From positions 558,001 through 622,000 of the forward strand of contig NZ_CP060395.1 in assembly GCF_015840335.1 (NCBI RefSeq): DNA of 64,000 bases, given 5' to 3'. The position numbers and the translations under genes are program-made. Below, in pieces: positions 55,558-64,000 of this stretch. Positions within the stretch are counted from its first letter, which is position 1, and every line of letters starts with the position of its first letter. The notes below the pieces were generated by a model. That model searched no databases. It was not told where the DNA came from and saw only the letters and a program-made list of their open reading frames with translations. The stretch is from Synechococcus sp. CBW1108 (lineage in GTDB: Bacteria > Cyanobacteriota > Cyanobacteriia > PCC-6307 > Cyanobiaceae).

Positions 55558-55655
55558 TTCGAGGAACACATTCCAATCCCGTAGGCGCACCTCCAGGGAG
55601 CCCCGACCCAGGGCCCAGCAACCTCTGACAAGCTGGGCGCACCTTTTCTGGCCCC

Positions 55656-58175
55656 ATGGCGCGCTTCGGCCTCTCTGCCCTGACCTCGCTGCTTCAGGGC
55701 AAGGGGGGCCGTGGCACTGGCCAAGCGAATGCCCCAGCGGCCAGCTGGAGCCGCCCCTTCGGGATGGGTTGGGACAAGCCCTACACGGTGCGCTACGCCA
55801 GCAACCTCGACGACGGCCCCAACCACGGCATGCCCCTGGGGGGCTTCGGTGCCGGCTGCATCGGCCGGGCCCCCGATGGCAGCTTCAACCTCTGGCACCT
55901 CGATGGCGGTGAGCACTGGTTCGGCACCCTGCCCGACTGCCAGTTCGCCCTGTTTGAGAGCGACGGCCAGCAGAGCCGCGCCCATGCCCTGGCGGTGAAA
56001 CCCCCGGTGGATGCCTCCCGCCCCGAGGCCGGCGAGCCCCTCAGCGCCTGGAGCTGGTACCCCGCCAGCACCGCCGAGCAAGCCACCGGCACCTATGCAG
56101 CCCGCTATCCCCTCAGCAGCACCCACTATTCGGGCGTGTTCCAAGCCGAGGTGAGCTGCCAGGCCTTCAGCCCGATCCTCCCCGGCGATTACCGGCGCAC
56201 CAGCTACCCGGTGGCGGTGTTCGTCTGGACGCTGACCAACCCCACCGACCGCCCCCTGGACCTCTCCCTGCTGCTGAGCTGGCGCAACACCACCGGCTGG
56301 TTCACCAACACCGACCCCACGGCGGCCGTGACCTTCCGCGACGACGGCAGTCCGGAGCACAACTACCTGCCCGCGATCGGCCGCAGCGAAGGCCAACGCA
56401 ACCTCTGGGTGGATCAGGCGGGCCTCAAGGGGGTGCTGCTGGAGGGCAGCCGCTCCAAGCCAATCGCAGAGGGCCAGGGGCAATGGTGCCTGGCGGCGCC
56501 CAACCACCTGGACGTGCAGCGCTGCAGCCGCTGGAACCCCCACGGCAGCGGCGCCGAGCTGTGGGAGCCCTTCGCCCGCGATGGCTCGATCCCCAACAGC
56601 AACAACGACCGCCGCAGCGGAGCCAACGACCCCGCCAGCGCCGCCCTGGCGGTGAAATGCCACCTTGAGCCGGGGGCCAGCCTCGAAATCCCCCTGGTGA
56701 TCAGCTGGGATCTGCCGGTCACGACCTTTGCCAGCGGCACCCGCACCCTGCGCCGCTACACCGATGTGTTTGGCACCGAAGGCACCAACGCCGCCGCCAT
56801 CGCCGCCGAGGCCCTGCGCGACTGGCGCGACTGGCACAACCAGATCGAAGCCTGGCAGCAGCCCGTGCTGGAGCGCAGCGATCTGCCCGAGCCGCTGCGG
56901 ATGGCCCTGTTCAACGAGCTCTACGACCTGGCCAGTGGCGGCAGCCTCTGGAGTGCCGCCAGCCCCGCCGACCCGGTGGGCCGCTTCGGGGTGCTCGAGT
57001 GTCTCGACTACGCGTGGTACGAGAGCCTCGATGTGCGGCTCTACGGCTCCTTCGCCCTTTTGCAGCTCTGGCCCGAACTCGACAAGGCCGTACTGCGCAG
57101 CTTCGCCCGCGCCATCCCCGCCGCCGACCCCACCCCGAGGCCGATCGGCTGGTATTTCACCCAGGGCAAGGGCCGGGTGGAGGCGGCCCGCAAGGTCGCC
57201 GGCGCCACCCCGCACGACCTCGGCGCCCCAAACGAGCGGCCCTGGGATGCCACCAACTACACCGCCTATCAAGACTGCAATCTCTGGAAAGACCTGGCCA
57301 GCGACTACGTGCTGCAGGTGTGGCGCACCTTCCGGCTCGCTCCCAGTGGCGAAGACCTGCGCTTCCTGGCCGAGTGCTGGCCAGCGGCCGTTGAGGCCCT
57401 CACCTACCTGAAAAGCTTCGACGTGAACAACGACGGCCTGCCCGACAACGGCGGCGCCCCCGACCAGACCTTCGACGACTGGCCGCTGCAGGGGGTGAGT
57501 GCCTACTGCGGTGCCCTCTGGATCGCCGCCCTGGAGGCGGCCCTGGCCATGGCCCAGCGGCTGCAGCTGGAGCTGGGGCTCGACACCAGTGGCGAGCAGC
57601 GGCAATTCGGCAGCTGGCTGGAGCAGTCCCGAGCCAACTTCGATGCCCTGCTGTGGAACGGGGAGTACTACAAGATCGATGCCGAAAGCGGCACACCTGT
57701 GGTGATGGCCGACCAGCTCTGCGGCGACTTCTACGCCCGCCTGCTGGGACTGCCCGCCGTCGTGGCCGACGTGCGCGCCCGCAGTGCCCTCAAGGCGGTG
57801 AAGCAGGCCTGCTTCGAGGGCTTCCAGGGCGGCAAGCTCGGGGTGGCCAACGGCCTGCGCCGCGACGGCACCCCCCTCGATCCCAACGGCACCCACCCGC
57901 TGGAGGTGTGGACCGGCATCAACTTCGGCCTGGCCGCCTACTACCGCCTGATGGGCGAAACCAGCACGGCCTTCGCCATCAGCGGCGCCGTGGTGGAGCA
58001 GGTGTACGGCGGCGGCCTGCAGTTCCGCACCCCTGAAGCCATCACCGGCGTCAACACCTTCCGTGCCTGCCACTACCTGCGGGCCATGGCGATCTGGGCC
58101 CTGTGGGCCACCCACACCGACTGGCAGGCCATCCCTGGGGCCGAACGCCAACCGGGTGCTGAGCAACAGCCATGA
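55656..58175 (+). CDS. GH116-family glycosidase (GBA2-like beta-glucosidase)
   Basis: 839 residues. The N-terminal GBA2 N domain (LGGFGAGCIGRAPDGSFNLWHLDGG, SSTHYSGVFQAEVSCQAFSPI, PVAVFVWTLTNPTDRP) is followed by the (alpha/alpha)6 catalytic domain. FGVLECLDYAWYESLDVRLYGS holds the likely nucleophile Glu, and NNDGLPDNGGAPDQTFDDW the likely acid/base Asp. Relatives hydrolyse beta-glucosides, including glucosylceramide in animals. No signal peptide, so it is probably cytoplasmic; the natural substrate in cyanobacteria is unclear. The stop overlaps the DUF3122 gene (ATGA). Confidence 0.92.
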   Translation: MARFGLSALTSLLQGKGGRGTGQANAPAASWSRPFGMGWDKPYTVRYASNLDDGPNHGMPLGGFGAGCIGRAPDGSFNLWHLDGGEHWFGTLPDCQFALFESDGQQSRAHALAVKPPVDASRPEAGEPLSAWSWYPASTAEQATGTYAARYPLSSTHYSGVFQAEVSCQAFSPILPGDYRRTSYPVAVFVWTLTNPTDRPLDLSLLLSWRNTTGWFTNTDPTAAVTFRDDGSPEHNYLPAIGRSEGQRNLWVDQAGLKGVLLEGSRSKPIAEGQGQWCLAAPNHLDVQRCSRWNPHGSGAELWEPFARDGSIPNSNNDRRSGANDPASAALAVKCHLEPGASLEIPLVISWDLPVTTFASGTRTLRRYTDVFGTEGTNAAAIAAEALRDWRDWHNQIEAWQQPVLERSDLPEPLRMALFNELYDLASGGSLWSAASPADPVGRFGVLECLDYAWYESLDVRLYGSFALLQLWPELDKAVLRSFARAIPAADPTPRPIGWYFTQGKGRVEAARKVAGATPHDLGAPNERPWDATNYTAYQDCNLWKDLASDYVLQVWRTFRLAPSGEDLRFLAECWPAAVEALTYLKSFDVNNDGLPDNGGAPDQTFDDWPLQGVSAYCGALWIAALEAALAMAQRLQLELGLDTSGEQRQFGSWLEQSRANFDALLWNGEYYKIDAESGTPVVMADQLCGDFYARLLGLPAVVADVRARSALKAVKQACFEGFQGGKLGVANGLRRDGTPLDPNGTHPLEVWTGINFGLAAYYRLMGETSTAFAISGAVVEQVYGGGLQFRTPEAITGVNTFRACHYLRAMAIWALWATHTDWQAIPGAERQPGAEQQP

Positions 58176-58696
58176 AACCCCTGCTTACCCTGCTGCTGAC
58201 GCCCCTGCTGGCCTTGGCGCTCTGGCTGGGGCTGCCCCCTGCCGCCCAGGCCCTAGTGCACGCCCACAACGACGAGAACGGCACCCCGGTGGTGCGCAGC
58301 CTCGAGAGCCTGCGCGACCTCGACTACCAGAGCTGGCAGGTCGTGGCTTACCGCGAAGGCCCTCCGGGCGGCCCCCTGAAGCTGCGAATTGTGGGCTACC
58401 CCGGCAAGGTACGGCTCGACCACCCCACGGCCCTGCAGGTGCGCAGCGGCCACTTCAGCTGGCAGCTGGCCGATGTGACCCTGGCCAACCCCCAGCTGGC
58501 AGGAGATGGCCGCAGCGCCGCCGCCGAGTTCGACCTGGCGCCCCTGCTGGCCGACCTGCACCAAGACCGGCCCCTGCGGCTGGCGCTGCCGGGGGTGTTT
58601 GTGGAGTTGCCTGTGCCGCCGTTTGTGGTGGCGCAATGGCGCAGCCTGCCGCTTGCCGCGGCTCAACCAACAGGAGCCTTCGGTAATCCCACCTAG
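58172..58696 (+). CDS. DUF3122 exported protein
   Basis: 174 residues. The signal peptide is MKPLLTLLLTPLLALALWLGLPPAAQA. The body (LVHAHNDENGTPVVRSLESLRDLDYQSWQVVAYREG, LRIVGYPG, VELPVPPFVVAQW) is the cyanobacterial DUF3122 pattern, function unknown. Translational coupling to the GH116 enzyme is noteworthy, since one is exported and the other apparently not. Confidence 0.85.
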   Translation: MKPLLTLLLTPLLALALWLGLPPAAQALVHAHNDENGTPVVRSLESLRDLDYQSWQVVAYREGPPGGPLKLRIVGYPGKVRLDHPTALQVRSGHFSWQLADVTLANPQLAGDGRSAAAEFDLAPLLADLHQDRPLRLALPGVFVELPVPPFVVAQWRSLPLAAAQPTGAFGNPT

Positions 58697-58857
58697 CCAG
58701 GATTGTCAACAACAGCTCCTCTAAAGATCAACGAGTCTCAATTGCTAAATGTCCATGGGCCGATGGGTGAATGCTCTTACCCCTTGGCCAGCCCCACCAG
58801 GCGTGACTGGATTGACCAAGGTAGAATCACGAAAACATTGTGCACGAGGATGGCATC

Positions 58858-59172
58858 ATGGTTAGTTTTTCTAAGAGCATCGCGGTTGTTGCAAGCCTGA
58901 CAACCATTGCGGTTGGTGCCGTGGCTGCCGTGAGATACTTTGATGGCATGGATGGGCAAATAAGAGACCAGCGGCTTTTAATTGAGAAACTTCAAAAAGA
59001 CCTCAAAGGCCGCGAAAATGGCGCCCAAAGCCCCCAATCCCAGTCTCCCTCCACTCAGTCTCCCGCAACTCCCTCTCTGCCTGCCCCGCCTTCTGAAACC
59101 CTTCAAGGTCCTCCCCCCCTGCCTCCTGTGTCAGTCACAGACGAGGCAAAACCATCGGCAGCCGCGCAGTGA
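58858..59172 (+). CDS. Small membrane-anchored protein with Pro/Ser-rich tail
   Basis: 104 residues from ATG 58858 (GTG 58840 would add six). One N-terminal membrane helix (IAVVASLTTIAVGAVAAVRYF), a short coiled coil (QRLLIEKLQKDLKGRE) and a Pro/Ser/Gln low-complexity tail. The stop overlaps the GTG of the next gene as GTGA. Family unknown. Base composition is lower in GC than the flanking core genes. Confidence 0.55.
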   Translation: MVSFSKSIAVVASLTTIAVGAVAAVRYFDGMDGQIRDQRLLIEKLQKDLKGRENGAQSPQSQSPSTQSPATPSLPAPPSETLQGPPPLPPVSVTDEAKPSAAAQ

Positions 59173-59438
59173 AGCCAAGACATCGCGTGGATTGCACCGT
59201 GGATTGCACTAATGCATATCTACGCCATCATGAAGCGATGGGCATACTAGTCGTTCTTGGTTTTTCGTTGTCCATCGGCTGTATGGTGAGAAAATACCTG
59301 AATGGAAAGGCTCGCCCTCAAGGCGAGGATCTGAGGACGGTCTCATTTGATCAGGAACGCCCCAGGGCCCTGTCTTACACGGAAATGATGAATGCAGGGA
59401 AACAACGGATAGATCAAGCACCATATGGGAACGGCTGA
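59169..59438 (+). CDS. Small hypothetical protein coupled to the previous gene
   Basis: 89 codons from GTG 59169; an internal ATG at 59238 gives a 66-residue form beginning with a membrane helix (MGILVVLGFSLSIGCMV). The tail is polar (FDQERPRALSYTEMMNAGKQR). It overlaps the preceding stop by GTGA. Family unknown; AT-richer than its surroundings. Confidence 0.45.
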   Translation: MKPRHRVDCTVDCTNAYLRHHEAMGILVVLGFSLSIGCMVRKYLNGKARPQGEDLRTVSFDQERPRALSYTEMMNAGKQRIDQAPYGNG

Positions 59439-59495
59439 ATATCTCTTTTTGGTTTTCCCAGCTCTATTTTCTCCCCTCTATTTTCTCTGCCCTAA

Positions 59496-60644
59496 TTGTT
59501 GCCCTTCCACGCCTGTTCAGTGCCACCCCCCTTATCCAGCCCCGCACCTAACCCCTGGCGCCCCTGGATGCAGCGGGCCCTGCAGCTAGCGGAGCTGGGC
59601 GCCGGCCGCACCAGCCCCAACCCCCTGGTGGGGGCGGTGGTGCTCGATGCCGGCGGGGCGCTGGTGGGGGAGGGCTACCACGCCCGCGCCGGCGAGCCCC
59701 ACGCCGAAGTGGGAGCCCTGGCCCAGGCGGGCGAGCGGGCCCGCGGCGGCACCCTGGTGGTGACCCTGGAGCCCTGCTGCCACCACGGCCGCACGCCGCC
59801 CTGCAGCCAGGCCGTGATCGCCGCGGGGCTGGCCCGGGTGGTGGTGGCCATGGCCGATCCCAATCCCCAGGTGGCCGGCGGCGGGCTGGCCCAGCTGGCG
59901 GCCGCCGGCATCGAGGTGATCTGCGGGGTGGCCGAAGCTGAGGCCCGCGCCCTCAACCGGGCCTTCTGCCACCGCATCGCCAGCGGCCGGCCCCTGGGGA
60001 TCCTCAAGTGGGCCATGGGTGCCGACGGACGCACCGCCCTCAGCAACGGCGCCAGCCAGTGGATCAGCGGCCCGGCGGCCCGCGCCTGGGTGCACCGGTT
60101 GCGGGCGAGCTGTGATGCGGTGATTGTCGGCGGCGGCACCGTGCGCGCCGACGATCCCCTGCTCACCAGCCGCGGTCTGCGCCAGCCTGAGCCGCTGCGG
60201 GTGGTGCTCAGCCGCAGCCTGGACCTGCCGGCCAGCGCCCAGCTCTGGAATCAGGCCACCGGCCCCACCTTGGTGGTCCATGGCTACGACGCCCCCAGCC
60301 AAGCCCGCTTCCAGCTCGATCAGCAGGGCGTCCCCCGCCTGGCCCTTGCCACCTGCGGCCCGCGGGCCCTGCTGGAAGAGATGGCCCGGCGCGGCTGCAA
60401 CCAGGTGCTGTGGGAATGCGGCCCGGAGCTGGCCGCCGCGGCCGTGCGGGAGGGCTGCGTGCAGGAGGTGGCCGCCGTAATCGCCCCGAAACTGCTGGGC
60501 GGCCAACCGGCCCGCACCCCCCTGGGGGAGCTGGGGTTCACGGCCATGGCCGAGGTGCCCAACTGGAGCAGCCAGCCAGTGCAGACCCTGGGCCCAGACC
60601 TGCTCTGGCGACTCAGCGCGCCTGCCGCGCCCATGGCGCCCTAG
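59496..60644 (+). CDS. ribD: Bifunctional diaminohydroxyphosphoribosylaminopyrimidine deaminase / reductase
   Basis: 382 codons as drawn from TTG/GTG-type starts near 59496; a shorter form from ATG 59568 (MQRALQLAELG) is equally likely because the deaminase domain begins there. Zinc ligands are in GEPHAEVGAL and EPCCHHGRTPPC. The reductase domain has LKWAMGADGRTAL, VIVGGGTVRADDP and VLWECGPELAAAAV. Second and third steps of riboflavin synthesis; ribF is at 43 kb. Confidence 0.94.
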   Translation: MLPFHACSVPPPLSSPAPNPWRPWMQRALQLAELGAGRTSPNPLVGAVVLDAGGALVGEGYHARAGEPHAEVGALAQAGERARGGTLVVTLEPCCHHGRTPPCSQAVIAAGLARVVVAMADPNPQVAGGGLAQLAAAGIEVICGVAEAEARALNRAFCHRIASGRPLGILKWAMGADGRTALSNGASQWISGPAARAWVHRLRASCDAVIVGGGTVRADDPLLTSRGLRQPEPLRVVLSRSLDLPASAQLWNQATGPTLVVHGYDAPSQARFQLDQQGVPRLALATCGPRALLEEMARRGCNQVLWECGPELAAAAVREGCVQEVAAVIAPKLLGGQPARTPLGELGFTAMAEVPNWSSQPVQTLGPDLLWRLSAPAAPMAP

Positions 60645-60646
60645 CC

Positions 60647-61696
60647 ATGCCCACCGCCGGCCTGCCCTTCGCTCTACAGATCCCCCTGGTGGGGGCACTG
60701 CTGGCCCTATTTGCCTGGCTAATGCTGGATCGGCTGGGCAGGCGCTGCCCCATGGGCTCCCTCGGCCGGGCCCTGCTGCTCAGCGGTCGGCTCAGCATCG
60801 CCACCGCCATCTTGATCAGCGGCATCGGCTGGTGGCTGGCGGGCCAGGCTGAGGGCCGGGAGCTGCGCAACCTGCTACTCACCGTTGGTGTGGTTTGGAC
60901 CCTGCTGCGCTGGCGCAGCGAACTCAAGCAGCGCGCAGAGCACTACGGGGCCCAGCTGCTACCCCACCTCTCCAGCAAAGACCAGCTTTTTCTGTTCGAC
61001 GTGCTCGACAAGTTGCTGAGCACAGCCGCCGTGCTGGTGGTGCTGTTGATGGGCCTGGACCTGCTGGGGGTGTCGGCAGGGGTGCTGATCACCGCCGGGG
61101 GCTTCGGGGCAGCGGCCCTGGCCTTCGGTGCCCGCACGATCGTGGAAAACGGCCTCAGCGGCCTCAGCCTCTACATCAACCGGCCCTTCACCCTGGGCGA
61201 CACGATCAACTTGCCGGGCCCCCAGCTGCTGGGCACGGTGGAGGCGGTGGGTTGGTTTTACACCGAGCTGCGGGATCCGGATCGGCAGCGGATCTACATC
61301 CCCAATGGGCTGTTTACCAGCCAGGCCGTGCAGAACGTGGCCCAGATCGACAACCGCCGCATCTGGATCGAATTTGGCCTCAGCTACGCCGACCGGGACC
61401 GCATTGACACCATCACCACCAGCCTGCAGGAGCAACTCGAGCACCTGGCCGGGGTTGATCCCGCCAAGGACAGGCTGGTGCACTTCGTCGATTACGGCGA
61501 ATCCAGCCTCAACCTGCGCCTGCTCTGCTTTGCCGCCAGTGGCACCATCCAGGACGCCTGGGCCCTGCGCCAACGGGTGCTGTTGCTGATCGGGGCGGTC
61601 GTGGAACAGGCCGGAGCCTCCATGCCCTTCCCGACCCGGACTGTCATTGCCGAGCGGCTAGCTATCTCAGCTCCGGATGCTGGGGATCGCCCTTGA
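60647..61696 (+). CDS. MscS-family mechanosensitive channel
   Basis: 349 residues from ATG 60647, two bases after the ribD stop. Four or so membrane helices end in the pore-lining LLGVSAGVLITAGGFGAAALAFGARTIVENGLSGLSLYINRPFTLGDTI, followed by the cytoplasmic beta domain (YIPNGLFTSQAVQN). Shorter than plant-like MSL but longer than E. coli MscS. Likely osmotic safety valve in the cytoplasmic or thylakoid membrane. Confidence 0.92.
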   Translation: MPTAGLPFALQIPLVGALLALFAWLMLDRLGRRCPMGSLGRALLLSGRLSIATAILISGIGWWLAGQAEGRELRNLLLTVGVVWTLLRWRSELKQRAEHYGAQLLPHLSSKDQLFLFDVLDKLLSTAAVLVVLLMGLDLLGVSAGVLITAGGFGAAALAFGARTIVENGLSGLSLYINRPFTLGDTINLPGPQLLGTVEAVGWFYTELRDPDRQRIYIPNGLFTSQAVQNVAQIDNRRIWIEFGLSYADRDRIDTITTSLQEQLEHLAGVDPAKDRLVHFVDYGESSLNLRLLCFAASGTIQDAWALRQRVLLLIGAVVEQAGASMPFPTRTVIAERLAISAPDAGDRP

Positions 61697-62174
61697 ACGG
61701 CCCCTCCACCCGGGAGGTGATCCAGCCGCCGTAGAAGCCGCCGGGCTGGGGCGTCACCAGCTCTCCGTCAACCCAGCAGCCATCCATCAGGGCCGGATAC
61801 ACGGCAAACCAACCAGCCAGGGCAGCAAAGGCCTCGCTGGGCTGGGGGTAGGTCCACACTGCTCGGCGTAAGACAGGCCGGCGCAGGCGGCGCTCAACCG
61901 GGCGGGCGCCGGCCGAAGCAGTGGGATCGAGCACCAGATCGAAATAGCGGGCCAGCCCCTTCCACTCGCAATAGCTGGAGCCGGCGCTGGGCTGAAGCAG
62001 CTCTTGGCGCACCGCCTGGGGCGGCAGGTAGTAGGTGGGCGGGTGGAAGGTCTCCAGCACCCTCAGGCTGCGCCCCGTCTCACAGAGCAACTGGCCCAAG
62101 GCTTCAACCCGCACCTGCTCGGCGCTCTCGACCAGCGCCGGCGGCCGGGGGTAATCGGCCACCAGTTCAGGCAT
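61662..62174 (-). CDS. DUF427 protein
   Basis: 170 residues from ATG 62174 (MPELVADYPRPPALV). DUF427 core pattern: RVLETFHPPTYYLPP, CEWKGLARYFDLV, VWTYPQPSEAFAALAGWFAVYP, with the C-terminal GGFYGGWITS. Small soluble beta-tent proteins of unknown function. The 3' end overlaps the convergent MscS gene by 35 bases. Confidence 0.88.
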   Translation of the reverse strand: MPELVADYPRPPALVESAEQVRVEALGQLLCETGRSLRVLETFHPPTYYLPPQAVRQELLQPSAGSSYCEWKGLARYFDLVLDPTASAGARPVERRLRRPVLRRAVWTYPQPSEAFAALAGWFAVYPALMDGCWVDGELVTPQPGGFYGGWITSRVEGPFKGDPQHPELR

Positions 62175-62412
62175 GGATGAAATTGCGTAGCCGCCGACCT
62201 TCCTCTCCAGCCCGCTCCTGCAGCTCCGCATCGCTGAGGCCTGCCTCCTGGCGCTGCTGCGCGGCGATCACATCAGCCTCTTCGAGGGGATAGCCGGCGC
62301 CGCGGGCCAAATCCAGAAAGGCCTGCAACTCGAGCGGTTCCGCCAGCCGAATTGCCAGCTGAGGGGTCTGACGGGCATGGGCCAGAAAGGCATCCAGTTG
62401 CTCGAGGCTCAA
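62167..62412 (-). CDS. Nif11-like small protein coupled to the SRAP gene
   Basis: 81 residues from TTG 62412. The TTG overlaps the upstream TGA as TTGA. SLEQLDAFLAHARQTPQLAIRLAEP followed by AFLDLARGAGYPLEEADVI matches the helical Nif11-like leader domain. It lacks the GlyGly cleavage site and Cys-rich core of true peptide precursors, so it is a leader-domain-only protein. Its 3' end overlaps the DUF427 start by eight bases. Confidence 0.6.
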   Translation of the reverse strand: MSLEQLDAFLAHARQTPQLAIRLAEPLELQAFLDLARGAGYPLEEADVIAAQQRQEAGLSDAELQERAGEEGRRLRNFIHA

Positions 62413-63047
62413 AAGTCCAATTTCAACTGGGGCTGGTCTAACGCCACCGGCTGGCCATCGACTTGCCAATCGGCCGGGTCCCAGGGAAGCAATAGGGGCT
62501 CCAGGGCCCGAAGGAGGTGACCATCGGCCGGCTCGAGCCAGGCCGCCTCCAGTCCCGCGGGGATCAGCGCCGGCATGCGCCGATGGATCGGCGCTAGCAG
62601 GGCATTGGGGGCGGTGGTGAGCACACAGCAGGTCTCCAGCTCGCTGCCATCGGGGCCGATCCAGCGGTCCCACAGACCCGCCAGCCAGAACAGCTCGCGG
62701 TCGCGACGCCGAATCCAGCGGCCCTTCTCCCAGAAGGCATCGGCGGGGATCAGGCAGCGGCGGTGGCGCCAGGCGCCGCGAAAACTCGGCTTGAGCGCCA
62801 CGGTTTCGGCGCGGGCATGGAGACAGCGGTGGGCGCTGGCGGGGTCCTTGACCCACTCGGGCAGCAGCCCCCACAGGGCCAGGGCTACCTGTAGTCGGCC
62901 GTGCTCCTGCCGCTGGATCAGCAGGGGCTCGCCGGGGCGCACCTGGGCCCGCGGCGCGTAGTGGGCATCCAGCCCCGGCGGCAAGGGACCCTGCAGATGG
63001 GGGCGCAGGCTCTCGAGCGAGGCCACGAGGGAAAATTGACCACACAT
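62409..63047 (-). CDS. SRAP-domain (YedK/HMCES-like) DNA-protein crosslink repair protein
   Basis: 212 residues. Cys2 directly after the start Met (MCGQFSL) forms the crosslink with abasic DNA after Met removal in this family. Conserved RAQVRPGEP, LWGLLPEWVKD, RAETVALKPSFRGAW, RRCLIPADAFWEKG and the CCVLTTAPNALLAPIHRRMPALI His segment are all present. It shields abasic sites at replication forks. Confidence 0.93.
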   Translation of the reverse strand: MCGQFSLVASLESLRPHLQGPLPPGLDAHYAPRAQVRPGEPLLIQRQEHGRLQVALALWGLLPEWVKDPASAHRCLHARAETVALKPSFRGAWRHRRCLIPADAFWEKGRWIRRRDRELFWLAGLWDRWIGPDGSELETCCVLTTAPNALLAPIHRRMPALIPAGLEAAWLEPADGHLLRALEPLLLPWDPADWQVDGQPVALDQPQLKLDF

Positions 63048-63159
63048 GGGTTGGGACTGGGCGCCGGGGGGACTGGGGGGCGTTCGGTTCTCCCAACCCG
63101 CCGCTGAATCGCTGGCGGAAGCGCTCCACTAGCTTGGTTGCAACTTTGGCTGCCGCACC

Positions 63160-64000
63160 ATGGCGATCCGCCAGGACGACAACCGCCCCAACCGCCGCTT
63201 CGGAATCATCAACCTGGTGTTGATCGGCTTCGGGTTGCTGCTCCTGTTTAGCAACTTCCTGCCCAACCCGGCCGCCCAGGTGCCGCGGGTGCCCTATTCG
63301 CTGTTCATCGACCAAGTGAACGACAGCAATGTCAAGCGGGCGTACATCACCTCCGACCAGATCCGCTACGAGCTCAAGGAGGCTTCGGAGGAGGGGGCAC
63401 CCACCCTGCTCTCCACCACCCCGATCTTCGACATGGATCTGCCCCAGCGGCTGGAGCAGCATGGGGTGGAATTCGCTGCAGCGCCACCCCAAAAGCCCAA
63501 TTTCATCACTACGGCCCTGAGCTGGGTGGTGCCACCGCTGATCTTCATCCTGGTGCTCCAGTTCTTCGCCCGCCGCAGCGGCATGGGTGGCGGCGCCCAG
63601 GGGGCCCTGAGTTTCACCAAGAGCAAGGCCAAGGTGTATGTGCCCGATGAGGAATCCCGGGTCACCTTTGCCGATGTGGCCGGCGTCGATGAGGCCAAGG
63701 CCGAACTGGCCGAGATCGTCGATTTCCTCAAGAAACCCGAGCGCTACGCCGCCATCGGCGCCCGCATCCCCAAAGGGGTGCTGCTGGTAGGCCCTCCCGG
63801 CACCGGTAAAACCCTGCTCTCGAAGGCAGTGGCAGGGGAGGCCGAAGTGCCCTTCTTCATCATCTCCGGCTCGGAGTTCGTCGAACTGTTCGTGGGCGCC
63901 GGTGCAGCCCGGGTGCGTGACCTGTTTGAAGAGGCCAAGAAAAAGGCGCCCTGCATCATCTTCATTGACGAACTCGACGCCATCGGCAAGAGCCGTTCCG
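63160..64000 (+). CDS. ftsH: ATP-dependent zinc metalloprotease FtsH, 5' part
   Basis: The first 280 residues before the window edge. Two membrane helices ([20 protein letters not shown] and [20 protein letters not shown]) flank the exported N domain. The AAA domain begins with [23 protein letters not shown], Walker A is [21 protein letters not shown], and Walker B is [12 protein letters not shown]. Cyanobacterial FtsH complexes remove photodamaged D1. The window ends before the HEXXH protease motif. Confidence 0.97.
   Translation, partial: MAIRQDDNRPNRRFGIINLVLIGFGLLLLFSNFLPNPAAQVPRVPYSLFIDQVNDSNVKRAYITSDQIRYELKEASEEGAPTLLSTTPIFDMDLPQRLEQHGVEFAAAPPQKPNFITTALSWVVPPLIFILVLQFFARRSGMGGGAQGALSFTKSKAKVYVPDEESRVTFADVAGVDEAKAELAEIVDFLKKPERYAAIGARIPKGVLLVGPPGTGKTLLSKAVAGEAEVPFFIISGSEFVELFVGAGAARVRDLFEEAKKKAPCIIFIDELDAIGKSRS

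Noticed and set aside
55398-58166. A 922-codon minus-strand open frame opposite the GH116 gene
   Set aside because: It is the antisense of a clear enzyme gene in very GC-rich DNA. Its translation is Gly/Ala/Gln/His-rich with no domain; such long shadow frames are expected here.

Overview
The window is a high-GC stretch of a cyanobacterial chromosome. The gene content indicates a unicellular picocyanobacterium of the Synechococcus/Cyanobium type. Supporting genes are psbC (CP43), a CpcS/CpeS-type phycobiliprotein lyase, a plant-type ferredoxin, a ZipN/Ftn2 (ARC6-like) division protein, cyanobacterial thiE with an extra N-terminal domain, a group-2 sigma factor, cobalamin genes, and several small cyanobacteria-specific families (Npun_F0494, TIGR03792, DUF1517, DUF3611, DUF1400, DUF3122). 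The species cannot be fixed from sequence reading alone.

Layout. (1) 1-967: 3' part of psbC and its terminator. (2) About 1.3-19.1 kb is a decayed accessory region. It holds an autotransporter-type gene broken by two IS5-like elements and frameshifts, an ATPase gene cut off by a stack of IS21-like and IS1595-like elements, a secreted YcgJ-like protein, an MCE/MlaD gene with a membrane partner, a nonsense-interrupted small secreted protein gene, a second and smaller autotransporter remnant, a truncated AraC regulator, a duplicated fragment of maf, a hipB gene with only a stub of hipA, and an intact mntA-hepT toxin-antitoxin pair. (3) About 19.2-48.4 kb is dense housekeeping sequence with many 1-4 bp start/stop overlaps: maf, cobQ, ferredoxin, mnmA, nnr, sigma factor, pdhA, zipN-like, ffh, rpsP, BI-1 family, era, cpcS-like lyase, trmD, SPFH and NfeD-like proteins, ispF, larB, thiE-thiS, ribF, surE, pheS, nadK, an atypical response regulator and a DUF192 protein. 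(4) About 48.5-55.6 kb is a second accessory island. It has a nucleotidyltransferase-type toxin remnant with its probable partner, cbiET (a core gene), vapBC, and an aldehyde dehydrogenase pseudogene that carries an IS5-like and an IS66-like element side by side. (5) 55.6-64.0 kb: a GH116 glycosidase coupled to a DUF3122 protein, two small membrane proteins, ribD, an MscS channel, DUF427, a Nif11-like small protein coupled to an SRAP protein, and the 5' part of ftsH.

The most informative structure is in the accessory parts. For three insertion sequences the target duplications can be read, and the host reading frame is restored when they are removed in silico: TTTA around 1578-2826, TTAG around 51984-53347, and AGAGCTTC around 53364-55054. 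Two autotransporter relatives show complementary damage. One keeps the beta-barrel but has a shifted C-terminus; the other keeps the correct C-terminus but has lost the barrel. No CRISPR array, tRNA or rRNA was seen. I found no convincing new multi-gene defence or biosynthetic system; the strongest novelty candidates are small coupled genes of unknown function and the mutational scars.
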